Assembly (NCBI GenBank): GCA_016705365.1
Contig: JADIYI010000008.1
Coordinates: 186,001 to 250,000, forward strand
Direction of reading: 5' to 3'
Length of the DNA: 64,000 bases
Source: Gammaproteobacteria bacterium
Lineage (GTDB): Bacteria > Pseudomonadota > Gammaproteobacteria > Pseudomonadales > UBA5518
Of this stretch, positions 1 to 8,264 are shown in pieces. How positions within the stretch are numbered: position 1 is the stretch's first letter; the number at the start of each line of letters is the position of its first letter. The notes under the pieces were generated by a model, which saw nothing but the letters and a program-made list of their open reading frames with translations, did not search any database and had not been told where the DNA came from. The position numbers and the translations under genes were made by a program.

Positions 1-162
1 CAGTGGTTCGAGTCTCTGGATACGTTTGTCGCCTCCCTCGAGGAGCCGGAGCAGGCGAGCATGGTGGTGCCCGATGTGCAGTACATGCTGAATACCAGCA
101 CCGTGCATTTCCTGATGAGCGCGCCGCCCGCGGTGATCATTGCCGATGAGCAGACCCGTTAA
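1..162 (+). CDS. C-terminal end of an EthD-like protein (partial)
   Basis: The frame is open from the first base and ends with TAA at 160-162, giving the last 53 residues of a protein whose start lies outside the window. The tail (QWFESLDTFVASL..., then VPDVQYML and a closing VIIADEQTR) resembles the C-terminus of EthD-domain (dimeric alpha-beta barrel) proteins often found in ring- or steroid-degradation clusters. That assignment is by recall of the family pattern only. It is followed directly by a broken VOC gene, so the stretch may be the edge of a decayed catabolic cluster. Confidence 0.45.
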   Translation, partial: QWFESLDTFVASLEEPEQASMVVPDVQYMLNTSTVHFLMSAPPAVIIADEQTR

Positions 163-173
163 GCGGCATCGCC

Positions 174-362
174 GGTGATCCACGCTCTCCACCATGTGGC
201 GCTGTCGGTACGCGATATGGACCGCGCGAAGTGCATGAGCTGGGCCTGACCCACCTGTGTTTCAATGTCGACCGCATCGACGCGGAGTACCAGCGGCTGC
301 TGGCAGCCGGGGTGCCCTTCCACACCGAGCCCCAGGACTTCGGCAGTTTCCGCGCCACCAAC
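174..362 (+). pseudogene. Glyoxalase/VOC family gene remnant, internally deleted
   Basis: The first part reads IHALHHVALSVRDMDRA, the classic first beta strand of a vicinal oxygen chelate (VOC) domain with its metal-binding His. Near 228 the frame changes and the reading resumes as HELGLTHLCFNVD...QRLLAAGVPF, which is the second half of a VOC domain. The central part of the domain is missing, so an internal deletion has fused the two halves out of frame. After about 362 the sequence stops resembling VOC and becomes an IstB remnant. The product cannot be functional. Confidence 0.65.
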
Positions 363-514
363 GGCAACCGACACGCGGATTTGCTGTTCAACACCGTCAA
401 CCGCCGCTACGAACTCAAGCCAACCGTTGTGACCGCAAACCGGCCATTTGGCGAATGGGCGAGGTATTCCCCAACGCCGCCTGCGTGGTATCCATAGTCG
501 GATCGAAACCGTGA
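363..514 (+). pseudogene. IS21-family IstB helper ATPase, C-terminal remnant
   Basis: In frame with the preceding VOC remnant the sequence reads NRHADLLFNTVNRRYE, then VVTANRPFGEW, which matches the C-terminal half of IS21 IstB ATPases. A one-base deletion near 452 shifts the frame, after which the family motif EVFPNAACVVSIV continues in the next frame until a stop at 512-514. No IstA, no rest of IstB and no terminal inverted repeats were seen, so this is a scar of a past insertion, not a live element. Confidence 0.6.
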
Positions 515-518
515 CGCC

Positions 519-2258
519 TCAGAGGCGGATGTTGTCGTAATACGGGATCATGATCTCGTTCTCCGCCGGATTGTCGGCGCCGACCATCGCCGGCATGCTC
601 GGGTGCATCTCGTCCGGGTCGATCAGCACGTTGATGCACGCGGGCCGGCCCGAGTCGAGTGCACGACGCAGCGCCGGGGCCAGCTCGGCGAGGCGTTCGA
701 CCCGCTCGGCATGACAGCCGAACGCGGCCGCGACGGTTTCGTACGGTGTGTCCGGCAGCGAGCAGATCACGCGCTGCTCACGCCCGTACACCAGATCCTG
801 CCCATGCGCCGACATGCCCCAGAGCCGGTTGTTCAGGATCACCGTGACCACCGGCAGACCGTGGCGCGCCATCGTCTCGAATTCCTGGATGTGAAAGCCG
901 ATCGCGCCGTCGCCGGTGATCTGCAGCACCCGCTTGTCGGGGTGCGCGATCGCGGCGCCGATCGCCATTCCCGGCCCCACGCCGAGGCAGCCGTGATAAC
1001 CGGCTCCGATCAACTGCCACGATGCGCTGGCGCGCAGCACCATGTGGCTCCACGCCGACGCCTCGCCGCCGTCGACCACGTAGATCGTCTCCGGCGGCGC
1101 GGCAGCGGCGATCGCAGCCACCGCGTGGTATGGGTGTACCGGCGTCGCCGCGGGATCGGGCGCACCGTAGAGCGAACCGGCGAGGTGCTTGAGTCCGGTG
1201 GCGGTCGCTGCCCATGTCGAGCGGTCCGGCCAGTCGATGCCGACGGCCGCGTCGGCAAGCGCGTGCAAGGCCTCGCGCGCATCGGCGAGCACCGGTATGC
1301 GCACCTCGCGCAGACGTCCGAACTCGGGTGCGTGCAGATCGATCTGCGCGACCGGAACACCGGGCGCGACCGGCGTACCATGGCGTCCGCCGGTGAACAG
1401 GCCGAAACGCGCCCCGACCACCAGCAGTGCGTCCACTCCCGGCTGCCCCATCATGCCAAGCAGCGACAGCAGCGCGAGATCCTTGCCGTACAGGGGATGG
1501 TCATACGGCAGAGCGCCATAACCATGACCGCCGCAGAAGACCGGAATGCCGCTCGCCTCGGCGAAGCGCAGCAGCTCGGCCTCGGCTGCGGCGAGGCGGA
1601 TGCCATTGCCGACGAACAGAGCTGGACGCTCGGCCGCACGCAGCATCGCGATGATCGCGGCCACGTCCCGCGGTGCCGGCGCCGGGGTGGTGCGGACCCC
1701 GAGCCCCGTCGGCGGGTGCACCAGGCTTTCGTCGACGGGAATGTGCAGCACGTCGATCGGGATTTCGAGCAGCACGGGCCCGGGGCGCCCGTTCAGGCAG
1801 GTGCGGACCGCCTGCGCGGTGAGTTCGGGAATGCGTTCGGTGTGCGTCACCCGGTGCGCCCACTTCACGCTCGGCGTGACCATGGCGATCTGGTCGATCC
1901 CGCCCTGCAGCGGGTTCGTCTCGACGTCACGCAAGGGCGGCGAACCGACGATGAACAGCGCCGGGATGCCGTCGAGAAACGCGTTGGCGATCGCGGTGAT
2001 CGCATTCGTGAAGCCCGGACCCGAGGTGATCGCGCACACGCCGAGACGGCCGGTGGTACGCGCATAGGCATCGGCGGCGTGGCCGGCGGATGCCTCATGG
2101 CGGAAATCCGTGAGCTGCAACCCGTGCCTCAGGCAACCCTGCCAGAATGATTCGAGATGCCCGCCGTGCAGGGCGAAAATATGCTCCACGCCCGCCTCGG
2201 CGAGGGTGCGCGCCAACAGTTCTCCGCCGTCCGGACGATGGTTTGCGGCAGTCATCAT
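519..2258 (-). CDS. Thiamine pyrophosphate-dependent enzyme, acetolactate synthase/decarboxylase-like
   Basis: A 579-residue protein with the three-domain build of the acetolactate synthase / oxalyl-CoA decarboxylase superfamily. The N-terminal PYR domain carries the conserved glutamate that activates TPP (Glu55 in DFRHEASAGHAADAYAR), a central Rossmann-like domain follows, and the C-terminal PP domain has the TPP/Mg motif GDGAIGF at about 449 with the paired NN near 476. The substrate cannot be read from sequence: it could be a 2-oxoacid or a 2-hydroxyacyl-CoA. No small regulatory subunit is nearby, so a biosynthetic acetolactate synthase role is unlikely. The start is the first of two tandem ATGs; a GGGGA lies 9 bases upstream inside a strong inverted repeat. 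Confidence 0.85.
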   Translation of the reverse strand: MMTAANHRPDGGELLARTLAEAGVEHIFALHGGHLESFWQGCLRHGLQLTDFRHEASAGHAADAYARTTGRLGVCAITSGPGFTNAITAIANAFLDGIPALFIVGSPPLRDVETNPLQGGIDQIAMVTPSVKWAHRVTHTERIPELTAQAVRTCLNGRPGPVLLEIPIDVLHIPVDESLVHPPTGLGVRTTPAPAPRDVAAIIAMLRAAERPALFVGNGIRLAAAEAELLRFAEASGIPVFCGGHGYGALPYDHPLYGKDLALLSLLGMMGQPGVDALLVVGARFGLFTGGRHGTPVAPGVPVAQIDLHAPEFGRLREVRIPVLADAREALHALADAAVGIDWPDRSTWAATATGLKHLAGSLYGAPDPAATPVHPYHAVAAIAAAAPPETIYVVDGGEASAWSHMVLRASASWQLIGAGYHGCLGVGPGMAIGAAIAHPDKRVLQITGDGAIGFHIQEFETMARHGLPVVTVILNNRLWGMSAHGQDLVYGREQRVICSLPDTPYETVAAAFGCHAERVERLAELAPALRRALDSGRPACINVLIDPDEMHPSMPAMVGADNPAENEIMIPYYDNIRL

Positions 2259-2268
2259 GATCGGTGTC

Positions 2269-2312
2269 CCCGGTCGCTGTCGTGAAACCTCAACGCTACC
2301 ACAGCGACCGGG
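2269..2312 (-). promoter_or_regulatory. Inverted repeat overlapping the ribosome binding site of the TPP enzyme
   Basis: Two perfect 12-base arms (2269-2280 and 2301-2312, CCCGGTCGCTGT and its complement) are separated by 20 bases. In the minus-strand transcript the 3' arm ends in the GGGGA that would serve as Shine-Dalgarno sequence for the gene starting at 2258. It could be a regulator operator or an mRNA hairpin that limits translation. Confidence 0.4.
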
Positions 2313-2413
2313 AATCCAGCGGTTTCATTGCAAACGGGTAATCGTCGACCGCAATCACGCCGTCATTCGAGAGCGGGGTCTGTTCCGCGTGCCGGACGAC
2401 CAGGACATCAACA

Positions 2414-2569
2414 GCCTGGCAAGGCGGCATTTGGGATGCGGGTGGAGCGATAGTGGCTGATGGGATGTTGTTTATTAGTTCCGGCCATGGTGGCAGTATC
2501 AGCGCCGGTGGCCTGGAGACGATTGTTTTTCTGGTGTTTGGGTTACCGGAACATGATTCACCGGAATAA
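2414..2569 (+). pseudogene. C-terminal remnant of a PQQ-type quinoprotein (beta-propeller) gene
   Basis: The frame ending at TAA 2567-2569 reads WQGGIWDAGG, then AIVADGMLFISSGHGG and ends ...FGLPEHDSPE. The pattern GGAIVADGMLFISSG resembles the last propeller blade of PQQ-binding quinoproteins (alcohol or polyvinyl alcohol dehydrogenase-like). Nothing upstream of about 2414 continues the protein, and no start codon with a ribosome site precedes it, so only the last fifty or so residues survive. It sits 60 bases before a frameshifted SDR, which suggests a former oxidation operon. Confidence 0.4.
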
Positions 2570-2629
2570 CTGCCGAACCGCTGGATGCCGCAGTGAATTG
2601 ACGACCAATGAATGCTGAAGGTGAGTGTA

Positions 2630-3429
2630 ATGAGCTACAAACCATTCGATTTGAACGGCAAGAAAGCCATGGTCACCGGTGCCGCCGCAGGGCTGGGCAA
2701 AGCCTGTGCGCTGGGACTGGCCAAAGCCGGTGCCGATGTGGCGGTGATTGATATCCAGGATGAATTGGGTGAACAGGTTGCCGCGGACATTCGCGAGTTG
2801 GGCCGGGAGGCTTTTTACCTGCACTGCAATGTGACTGATCACTCCCAGGTGGGCGCGACGGTAAAGGCCGTATATGAACGATTTGGTCGGCTGGACATTG
2901 CCCATAACAATGCCGGTGGTGGTGTCGGCGGCGCGAAAAGCGCCGATGACGGCGCCCCGCAGTTATTCCGTCAGGTGGTTGAGCTGGATCTGCTGTCCGT
3001 GTTTTATTGTTGTCACGAGCAGGCCAAATTGATGATTCCCAAGGTGGTGGACGCATCATCAATACCGCTTCGTCAGCGGCTACCGCAGTGCCCAATATCC
3101 CCTATGAATTGCTGCCCATGGGTGTGGGGATGGCTGGCTACTGTGCAGCCAAGGCCGGGGTAAAACAACTCACCAAGGCGTTGGCGGTGGAGTGGGCTCA
3201 ACACAATATACGGGTAAACTCGATCAGTCCGGGTTTCATCACCACCTCCACCACCGCATTTATTCTCGACTACCCGGAATTGCTGGAGCAGGAAAATGGC
3301 CTGACACCGATGCAGCGTCAGGGCAGGGCAGAGGAAATGGTCGGTGGCGTGATCTATCTGGCATCCGATGCCGCCAGTTTCACGACCGGACATGACCTGG
3401 TGATGGATGGCGGTTTTACTGCCTGGTAA
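2630..3429 (+). pseudogene. Short-chain dehydrogenase/reductase gene with a single-base frameshift
   Basis: The first half encodes a normal SDR N-terminus: cofactor motif TGAAAGLG and HNNAGG. At 3041-3044 the frame breaks after MIPK; restoring one G would give the expected MIPKGGGRIINTASS and continue in the next frame through the catalytic region (GYCAAKAG, Tyr and Lys of YxxxK) to the end ...VMDGGFTAW at 3429. Both halves are otherwise well preserved, so the lesion is recent or is a sequencing error in a G-rich run. The start at 2630 is preferred to 2612 because AAGGTGAG lies just upstream. Restored, it would be a roughly 266-residue NAD(P)-dependent oxidoreductase of unknown substrate. Confidence 0.75.
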
Positions 3430-3663
3430 ACAATGCGCGCCTCGATCAGGGCAAAAACCGCAATCGGTGCTGCTGCAGTTATTCAAGCAATAACTTAACG
3501 TCCGGACGCGAAGGCGGTCGTGAATCCATTCGGCTTGGTGCGATATCGGGTTGCAGGGGCTCGAGCTTTCACCGCGCGTGTCTCGAGGCCGCAAGCATGC
3601 CGCTCAGCAGCCTGCGGCGGGTCTTTCACCATCGCGGTTGCTCCAGCCTGTCGCTCTCGCAGC

Positions 3664-4518
3664 TCAGGTCGCGGGGACACAGAAAGTCGGGTTGCGGCCG
3701 AGACGGATGTCTTCAAGGCGCGTGTTGCAGATGTCGCGCCAGCTCTCCTCGCTGAGGATGTAGAAACGCTCGTCGCGCACGGCCGCAAACACGCGATCAG
3801 CCATCACCTCGGGAGCGAGTCCTCGCTGCATTCCCTCACTGAGCGCCTGCATCACGAGCGCGGCGGAGGCCGACTGCCTGGCGTCGGGGTCCTGAAGAGC
3901 CAGGTGAGCGGGGCGGCTGCGCTCGGAACGGTGGATCCCGGTGTTGATCAGTTCCGGGCACAGGACCGAGACGCGAAGCTTGGTCTGCGTCTGCGTGAGT
4001 TCGTGGTAGAGGCACTCACTCAGCGCCAGCACGGCGTGCTTGCTCATGTGATAAGCCGCCGTAAACGGGAGCGAGGTCACGGCCGCCATCGAGGCCGTGT
4101 TGACGATGTGGCCCGCGCAATCCTGGGCGAGCATGCGCGGCACGAAGCTCTTCACTCCGTGAACGACACCGAACGTGTTGACGCCGAGTATCCATTGGTA
4201 ATCCTCGATCGGGATTTCCCACGACGCTCCCCCGACGATGACGCCCGCATTGTTGCACAGCAGGTGGACAGCCCCGAAACGCTCGTAGGCCGCATCGGCC
4301 AAAGCATCGACGGACTCGGGCCGGGTGACGTCCGTGGGTACGCAAAGCGCCGGGCTGCCGAGGTCTTCGAGCAGGCGCGCCGTCTCGTCGAGACCCGCTT
4401 CGTCCACGTCCGCGATCACGACCCGCATCCCCTGGCGTGCGGACTCCAGTGCCAGCGCGCGGCCGATGCCACTCGAGGCGCCGGTCACGACGGCTATCTT
4501 GTTGCTGAACTCCTGCAT
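3664..4518 (-). CDS. SDR family NAD(P)-dependent oxidoreductase
   Basis: A 284-residue classical SDR. The glycine-rich cofactor motif GASSGIG lies near residue 15, with an acidic residue after strand 2 (IADVDEAG) that favours NAD, followed by CNNAG and the catalytic AYHMSK (Tyr, Lys). The C-terminal part is longer than in 250-residue SDRs, typical of oxidoreductases acting on steroids or alicyclic alcohols, but the substrate is not determinable. The start is taken at the ATG at 4518 (MQEFSNKIAVV), which places the Rossmann strand directly after it; an upstream in-frame ATG at 4596 would add 26 residues with no homology. It is divergent from the E1 gene at 4723. Confidence 0.85.
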   Translation of the reverse strand: MQEFSNKIAVVTGASSGIGRALALESARQGMRVVIADVDEAGLDETARLLEDLGSPALCVPTDVTRPESVDALADAAYERFGAVHLLCNNAGVIVGGASWEIPIEDYQWILGVNTFGVVHGVKSFVPRMLAQDCAGHIVNTASMAAVTSLPFTAAYHMSKHAVLALSECLYHELTQTQTKLRVSVLCPELINTGIHRSERSRPAHLALQDPDARQSASAALVMQALSEGMQRGLAPEVMADRVFAAVRDERFYILSEESWRDICNTRLEDIRLGRNPTFCVPAT

Positions 4519-4722
4519 GATGATCGGGTCTCCGTCGAAAATGGAACCGGGCGCTCCAAAACGAAGCGCAGCGCCGGAGGAGGCACAGTATCCCACGGCG
4601 AATTCGTCGATGCCATCGGCACGCGAGCCAGCAATTGTGGATAAAATTTATGGGGATGAAACGCACTCGGATGGAATATTCTGATGATTGACGGTGGGCC
4701 TGTCTGCGTGGGAGCAAAACCT

Positions 4723-6723
4723 GTGAATCACAGCAATGAAACATTGATGGAAATGATGAAGCGCATACTGCGTATCCGTTACTTCGAAGAAGCGATTATT
4801 GATCTGAAAAAAAAGGCTGAAGTCCCCGGTGGCACTCACCTGTGCATTGGTCACGAAGCCACCCTCGTCGGTGCCTGCATGGCCAGCGGTGACAACAGCT
4901 ATATGACCGGCAGTCATCGTTCCCACGGCCATCCCATCGCCAAGGGCGGCCGCCTCAACCAGCTGATGGCCGAGTTGATGGCTCGCACCACCGGTGTCTG
5001 CAAGGCCAAGGGCGGTTCTTTGCATCTGGCTGATTTTTCTGTCGGGAGTCTCGGCGAGTCCGGTATTGTTGGCGGCAATCTTCCCATGGCCGCGGGTGCC
5101 GGGCTTAGCTCCAAGCTGCGCGGGGCCAGCGACGAAGTGACGCTGGCCTTCTTCGGCGATGCCACCACTGCCATGGGGGCCTTTCACGAGTCGCTCAATA
5201 TGGCCGCAGCCTGGAAACTGCCGGTGGTCTATGTCTGTGAAAACAATCTTTACGGGGTGACCACCCCCACCAGCGAGGTGTGCAATCTGCACAATATGGC
5301 CGAGCGCGCCGCTGGCTACAATGTGCCGGGGGTGATTGTCGACGGCCAGGACCCGATCGCGGTTTATGAAGCCGTGCATGCAGCCTGCGAACGCGCCCGT
5401 GCCGGTGAAGGCCCGACCTTTGTCGAGTGCAAGACTTACCGTTTTCGTGAGCATGCCGAGATGCTCTTCATCGCCGATCCCTATCGCAGCGAAGAAGAGG
5501 TTAACGAGTGGATGCAACATCGTGATCCGGTGAAGAACTTCCCGCAGTTCTTGATCGAAAATGGAGTCATTGGCGCCGAGCAGTCGCAGCAGATCATTGA
5601 CGGGGTGCGCGCTGAAATCGCCGCTGCCATCGCGTTCGGCCATAACAGTCCACGGCCGGCAGCTGCCGACGCCTTCGACGATCTGTACTGTGAAACACCG
5701 GTTGCGGGCAATGTCATCCGCACCTTCACTGTCGATCGCCCGGAACCGGAGGTAAAACGCGAGATCATCTATCTGACGGCGATCAACGAGGCCCAGCACG
5801 AGGAACTCGACCGCGACCCCTCGGTGATCGTGTTTGGTGAGGATGTGCGCTCCAATTTATGGGGCGGCACCCGCTTTGCTGCCGAGTTCAGCAAGCAGCG
5901 GGTATTCGATACCCCGCTGTCGGAGGTCGGCTTCAGTGGCGCGGCCATCGGTGCGGCGATGACCGGCATGCGTCCCGTGGTGGATATGACCATCGCCAGT
6001 TTTCTCTATGTGGCCATGGACCAGCTTGTCAATCAGGCCGCCAAGAGCCGCTACATGTTCGGTGGCCAGGCCACGCTGCCGGTGACCTACCGCGCCTCGA
6101 TGATGTATGGCATGGCGATCGGCGCACATCATTCGGACCGTCCCTATCCGATGTTCATGAATGTTCCCGGTCTGAAAATCATCGCGCCTTCGTCACCCTT
6201 CGATGCCAAAGGCCTGTTGAAGGCCGCGATCCGGGATGATAACCCGGTGCTGTGTTTTGAAGATGCCCAGGTCTGGATGACGAGTGAGCATGTGCCAACC
6301 GAGGACTATGTTGTTCCGCTGGGAGTGGCCGATATCAAACGTCGCGGCACCGATGTGACCTTGGTCGGAATCTCAGGCGGAGTACGGGTAGCGCTGCAGG
6401 CGGCTGAAGCTCTGGCCAAGCTGGGGGTTTCCGCCGAGGTGGTGGATCCACGCACCCTGGTGCCACTGGATATCGACACCATCGTGAACTCGGTTACCAA
6501 GACCGGCAATCTGGTTGTTATCGATCCTGCCCACAAGACCTGCAGTGCGGCTTCCGAGATTTGCACGCTGGTAATGGAGCATGCATTCGAGAGCCTGAAA
6601 ACGGCGCCGGTGCGCATTACCACCCCCGATACCCAGATCCCCTTTGCTCCGGAGATGGAGTTGGCGCTCTATCCCAATGCGGAGCGGGTGATTAGCGCGG
6701 TAAGACAGCAACTCAAGCTTTGA
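4723..6723 (+). CDS. Fused alpha-beta E1 subunit of a 2-oxoacid dehydrogenase (acetoin/branched-chain type)
   Basis: About 666 residues. Residues 10-320 are an E1 alpha module and residues 340-666 an E1 beta (transketolase pyrimidine plus C-terminal) module, normally two separate proteins. The alpha half carries GSHRSHGHPIAKGG and the TPP motif as FFGDATTAMGAFHE...ENNLYG; the usual GDG is GDA here, but the Mg-binding Asp and the Asn pair are kept. The beta half has GEDV and PLSEVGFSGAAIGAAM. Such enzymes decarboxylate a 2-oxoacid or acetoin and pass the acyl group to an E2 lipoyl protein, but no E2 or E3 is in the window. The GTG at 4723 is chosen because GGGAG precedes it by eight bases; an upstream ATG at 4684 is possible. 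Confidence 0.85.
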   Translation: MNHSNETLMEMMKRILRIRYFEEAIIDLKKKAEVPGGTHLCIGHEATLVGACMASGDNSYMTGSHRSHGHPIAKGGRLNQLMAELMARTTGVCKAKGGSLHLADFSVGSLGESGIVGGNLPMAAGAGLSSKLRGASDEVTLAFFGDATTAMGAFHESLNMAAAWKLPVVYVCENNLYGVTTPTSEVCNLHNMAERAAGYNVPGVIVDGQDPIAVYEAVHAACERARAGEGPTFVECKTYRFREHAEMLFIADPYRSEEEVNEWMQHRDPVKNFPQFLIENGVIGAEQSQQIIDGVRAEIAAAIAFGHNSPRPAAADAFDDLYCETPVAGNVIRTFTVDRPEPEVKREIIYLTAINEAQHEELDRDPSVIVFGEDVRSNLWGGTRFAAEFSKQRVFDTPLSEVGFSGAAIGAAMTGMRPVVDMTIASFLYVAMDQLVNQAAKSRYMFGGQATLPVTYRASMMYGMAIGAHHSDRPYPMFMNVPGLKIIAPSSPFDAKGLLKAAIRDDNPVLCFEDAQVWMTSEHVPTEDYVVPLGVADIKRRGTDVTLVGISGGVRVALQAAEALAKLGVSAEVVDPRTLVPLDIDTIVNSVTKTGNLVVIDPAHKTCSAASEICTLVMEHAFESLKTAPVRITTPDTQIPFAPEMELALYPNAERVISAVRQQLKL

Positions 6724-6885
6724 CTCTTGGCGGTATTGACAGCACAGGGCCAGCGCGCCCTTCGCCTGAGTATTCATGCAAAGAGATACGCGTTTTTACA
6801 AAAAAACACCTGTGCAGGAAGTTCGCGTCTCGGACTATCAAGGGTAGTGTCAATTCTTTTCGCACATTTTTGCCGGCGGTGGCCC

Positions 6886-7121
6886 CGCAATCCAGAGCTT
6901 CCTCCAATATCCGAACCCCCTGGCGTTCGCGATTGGGGTTTTTGTATGTACCGTGGATCACGGCTGCCCGCCATACGGGTTATCGTTTGCCTGTAGACCG
7001 ACCGCCGAGACCTCCATATGCACGAACCACCGGCAGCGAGTTTTCGCGAAGCGCTGCGCTTCTGGTTCGCGCTCGGCTTCGTCAGTTTTGGCGGGCTGGC
7101 CGGGCAGATCGCGATCATGCA
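6886..7121. repeat. Direct repeat copy 1 (terminator plus chrA 5' end)
   Basis: This stretch matches 11359-11598 over its whole length with scattered substitutions and small indels. Over the 104-base coding part (7018-7121 against 11495-11598) I count nine mismatches. Each copy contains the same order: a GCAATCCAGAG block, a hairpin with T-run, a leader, and the first 35 codons of a chromate-transporter gene. The two copies are in the same orientation and bracket about 4.2 kb. Confidence 0.8.
6914..6943 (+). terminator. Hairpin with T-run, possible rho-independent terminator
   Basis: AACCCC and GGGGTT arms flank a 15-base loop and are followed by TTT. The stem is short, so efficiency is uncertain. 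It lies 190 bases after the E1 gene and is preserved, with changes, in the second repeat copy at about 11386-11419. Confidence 0.35.
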
Positions 7122-7206
7122 TACCGAACTCGTGGAGCGTCGACGCTGGATCAGCGAAAAGCGTTTCCTGCACGCGTTGAATTACTGCATGGTGCAGCCT
7201 GGTCCG
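7018..7206 (+). pseudogene. Truncated chromate transporter (chrA-like), N-terminal fragment 1
   Basis: The ATG at 7018 opens a frame beginning MHEPPAASFREALRFW and containing the hallmark SFGGLAGQIAIMH and RWISEKRFLHALNYCMVQPGP of the first ChrA half-domain. After PGP at about 7206 similarity stops abruptly; a full ChrA continues for several hundred residues. The rest is replaced by the 3' end of an unrelated minus-strand gene, so this is a truncated remnant. Confidence 0.75.
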
Positions 7207-7224
7207 GTCGGCCACCTAAGGCTG

Positions 7225-7596
7225 CTATCCCGGCCCAGGCTTGCCGGTAGCGATCGCCCACTGGGCGCTGCTGAGGATGAGACCAAAGCAGCGGCTGGGC
7301 TTGGTTATGTCCCACGCGTCGTAGCCGTACTCGTCTTCATAGATCTCCTGCCGCATCAGCCCACCACGCGCCGAGCCCATTGACGCCGACTCGCAAGGGG
7401 TGGAAAGACTGTAACAGACATCTGCATCGACAACCCGGGCGCTCCGCTTCAAAATCTCTTCATCGTGATCTCGTTTCATCGGGTAAACGATGATCTGGAT
7501 GCCGCCATGCTGTGCGGCGCCAGAGATCTGCTCTTCCGCCGTGCAGCCCTGCCCAAGTGGCATCGCAACAGACTGCCTGATAAGTCCCTTTGGCAA
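7225..7596 (-). CDS. Uncharacterised conserved-looking protein
   Basis: A 123-residue frame that reads like a real protein: an N-terminal MPLGQGCTAEEQISG, then HGGIQIIVYPMKRD, and a C-terminal GGLMRQEIYEDEYGYDAWD with SRCF. The last pattern is one I associate with an uncharacterised bacterial family, but I cannot name it. There is no signal peptide or membrane helix. The ATG at 7596 or the internal one twelve codons later could be the start. It abuts the truncated chrA end, so it arrived with, or was exposed by, the rearrangement. Confidence 0.5.
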   Translation of the reverse strand: MPKGLIRQSVAMPLGQGCTAEEQISGAAQHGGIQIIVYPMKRDHDEEILKRSARVVDADVCYSLSTPCESASMGSARGGLMRQEIYEDEYGYDAWDITKPSRCFGLILSSAQWAIATGKPGPG

Positions 7597-7746
7597 ACAG
7601 AAACCGTCGAGTCGCGGCGAAATTTTAGCCGCAGCCTTAGGAAAAATTTAGTTTTTCTCTAGCAAAGACTTATCAACACACACGGGCATGTCTCGCTAGG
7701 CTGCGTTCGACCCGGGTAGTGCACCCGGCTGAACAAAGGAGCAAAC

Positions 7747-8232
7747 ATGAAAGCCAATTTGAACTGTGCGGGCGTGCTGGCACTGAGCCTCACTGCCGCC
7801 GCTGCCTGGGCCGGCGAGGCCGACATCCGCCACGGCCGTTATTTGATCCAGACCTCCGGCTGCAACGATTGCCACACGGCCGGCTACATGCTGAAAGACG
7901 GCCACGTACCCGAGGCCGATTGGCTGACTGGCGACACCTTGGGCTGGCGGGGACCGTGGGGCACGACTTACCCGGCCAACCTGCGCTTGCTGTTTCGCCA
8001 GATGGACGAAATGACCTGGCTCGCCAGGGCACGCCAGCCGATGCGGCCGCCGATGCCGTCGCCCTCACTGCGTGCCATGAGCGATGACGATCTCAGGGCG
8101 ATCTACCGCTACGTGACAAGCCTGGGCGTGAAAGGCCAGCCCGCGCCGGCCTACGTGCCGCCGCACGGCAAGGTAGCGACGCCGTTTTTCGATATGGCGC
8201 CGAAGAACCTGCCGGAAGTGGCGGGCAAATAA
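7747..8232 (+). CDS. Periplasmic c-type cytochrome (monohaem)
   Basis: A 161-residue protein with a cleavable signal peptide (MKANLNCAGVLALSLTAAAA, cleavage after AWA) and one haem motif CNDCH at about residue 39. Its length and the spacing of later Met/Pro-rich residues fit a class I monohaem cytochrome of the type that accepts electrons from a periplasmic dehydrogenase. AAAGGAGC precedes the ATG. It is followed after 32 bases by a sulfotransferase on the same strand, so the two may be cotranscribed, though no functional link is obvious. Confidence 0.8.
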   Translation: MKANLNCAGVLALSLTAAAAWAGEADIRHGRYLIQTSGCNDCHTAGYMLKDGHVPEADWLTGDTLGWRGPWGTTYPANLRLLFRQMDEMTWLARARQPMRPPMPSPSLRAMSDDDLRAIYRYVTSLGVKGQPAPAYVPPHGKVATPFFDMAPKNLPEVAGK

Positions 8233-8264
8233 GCCACCACCACACGCTCGATCAGGAGGCTGGC

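Noticed and set aside
603..2150. Long plus-strand open frame (about 515 codons) opposite the TPP enzyme
   Set aside because: Arg/His-rich antisense shadow with no motif; the minus-strand frame has full family signatures.
3520..4644. Plus-strand open frame opposite the intact SDR
   Set aside because: Composition typical of high-GC antisense frames; the SDR on the other strand has cofactor and catalytic motifs.
4648..5799. Minus-strand open frame opposite the E1 alpha region
   Set aside because: His/Gly-rich shadow with no recognisable domain.
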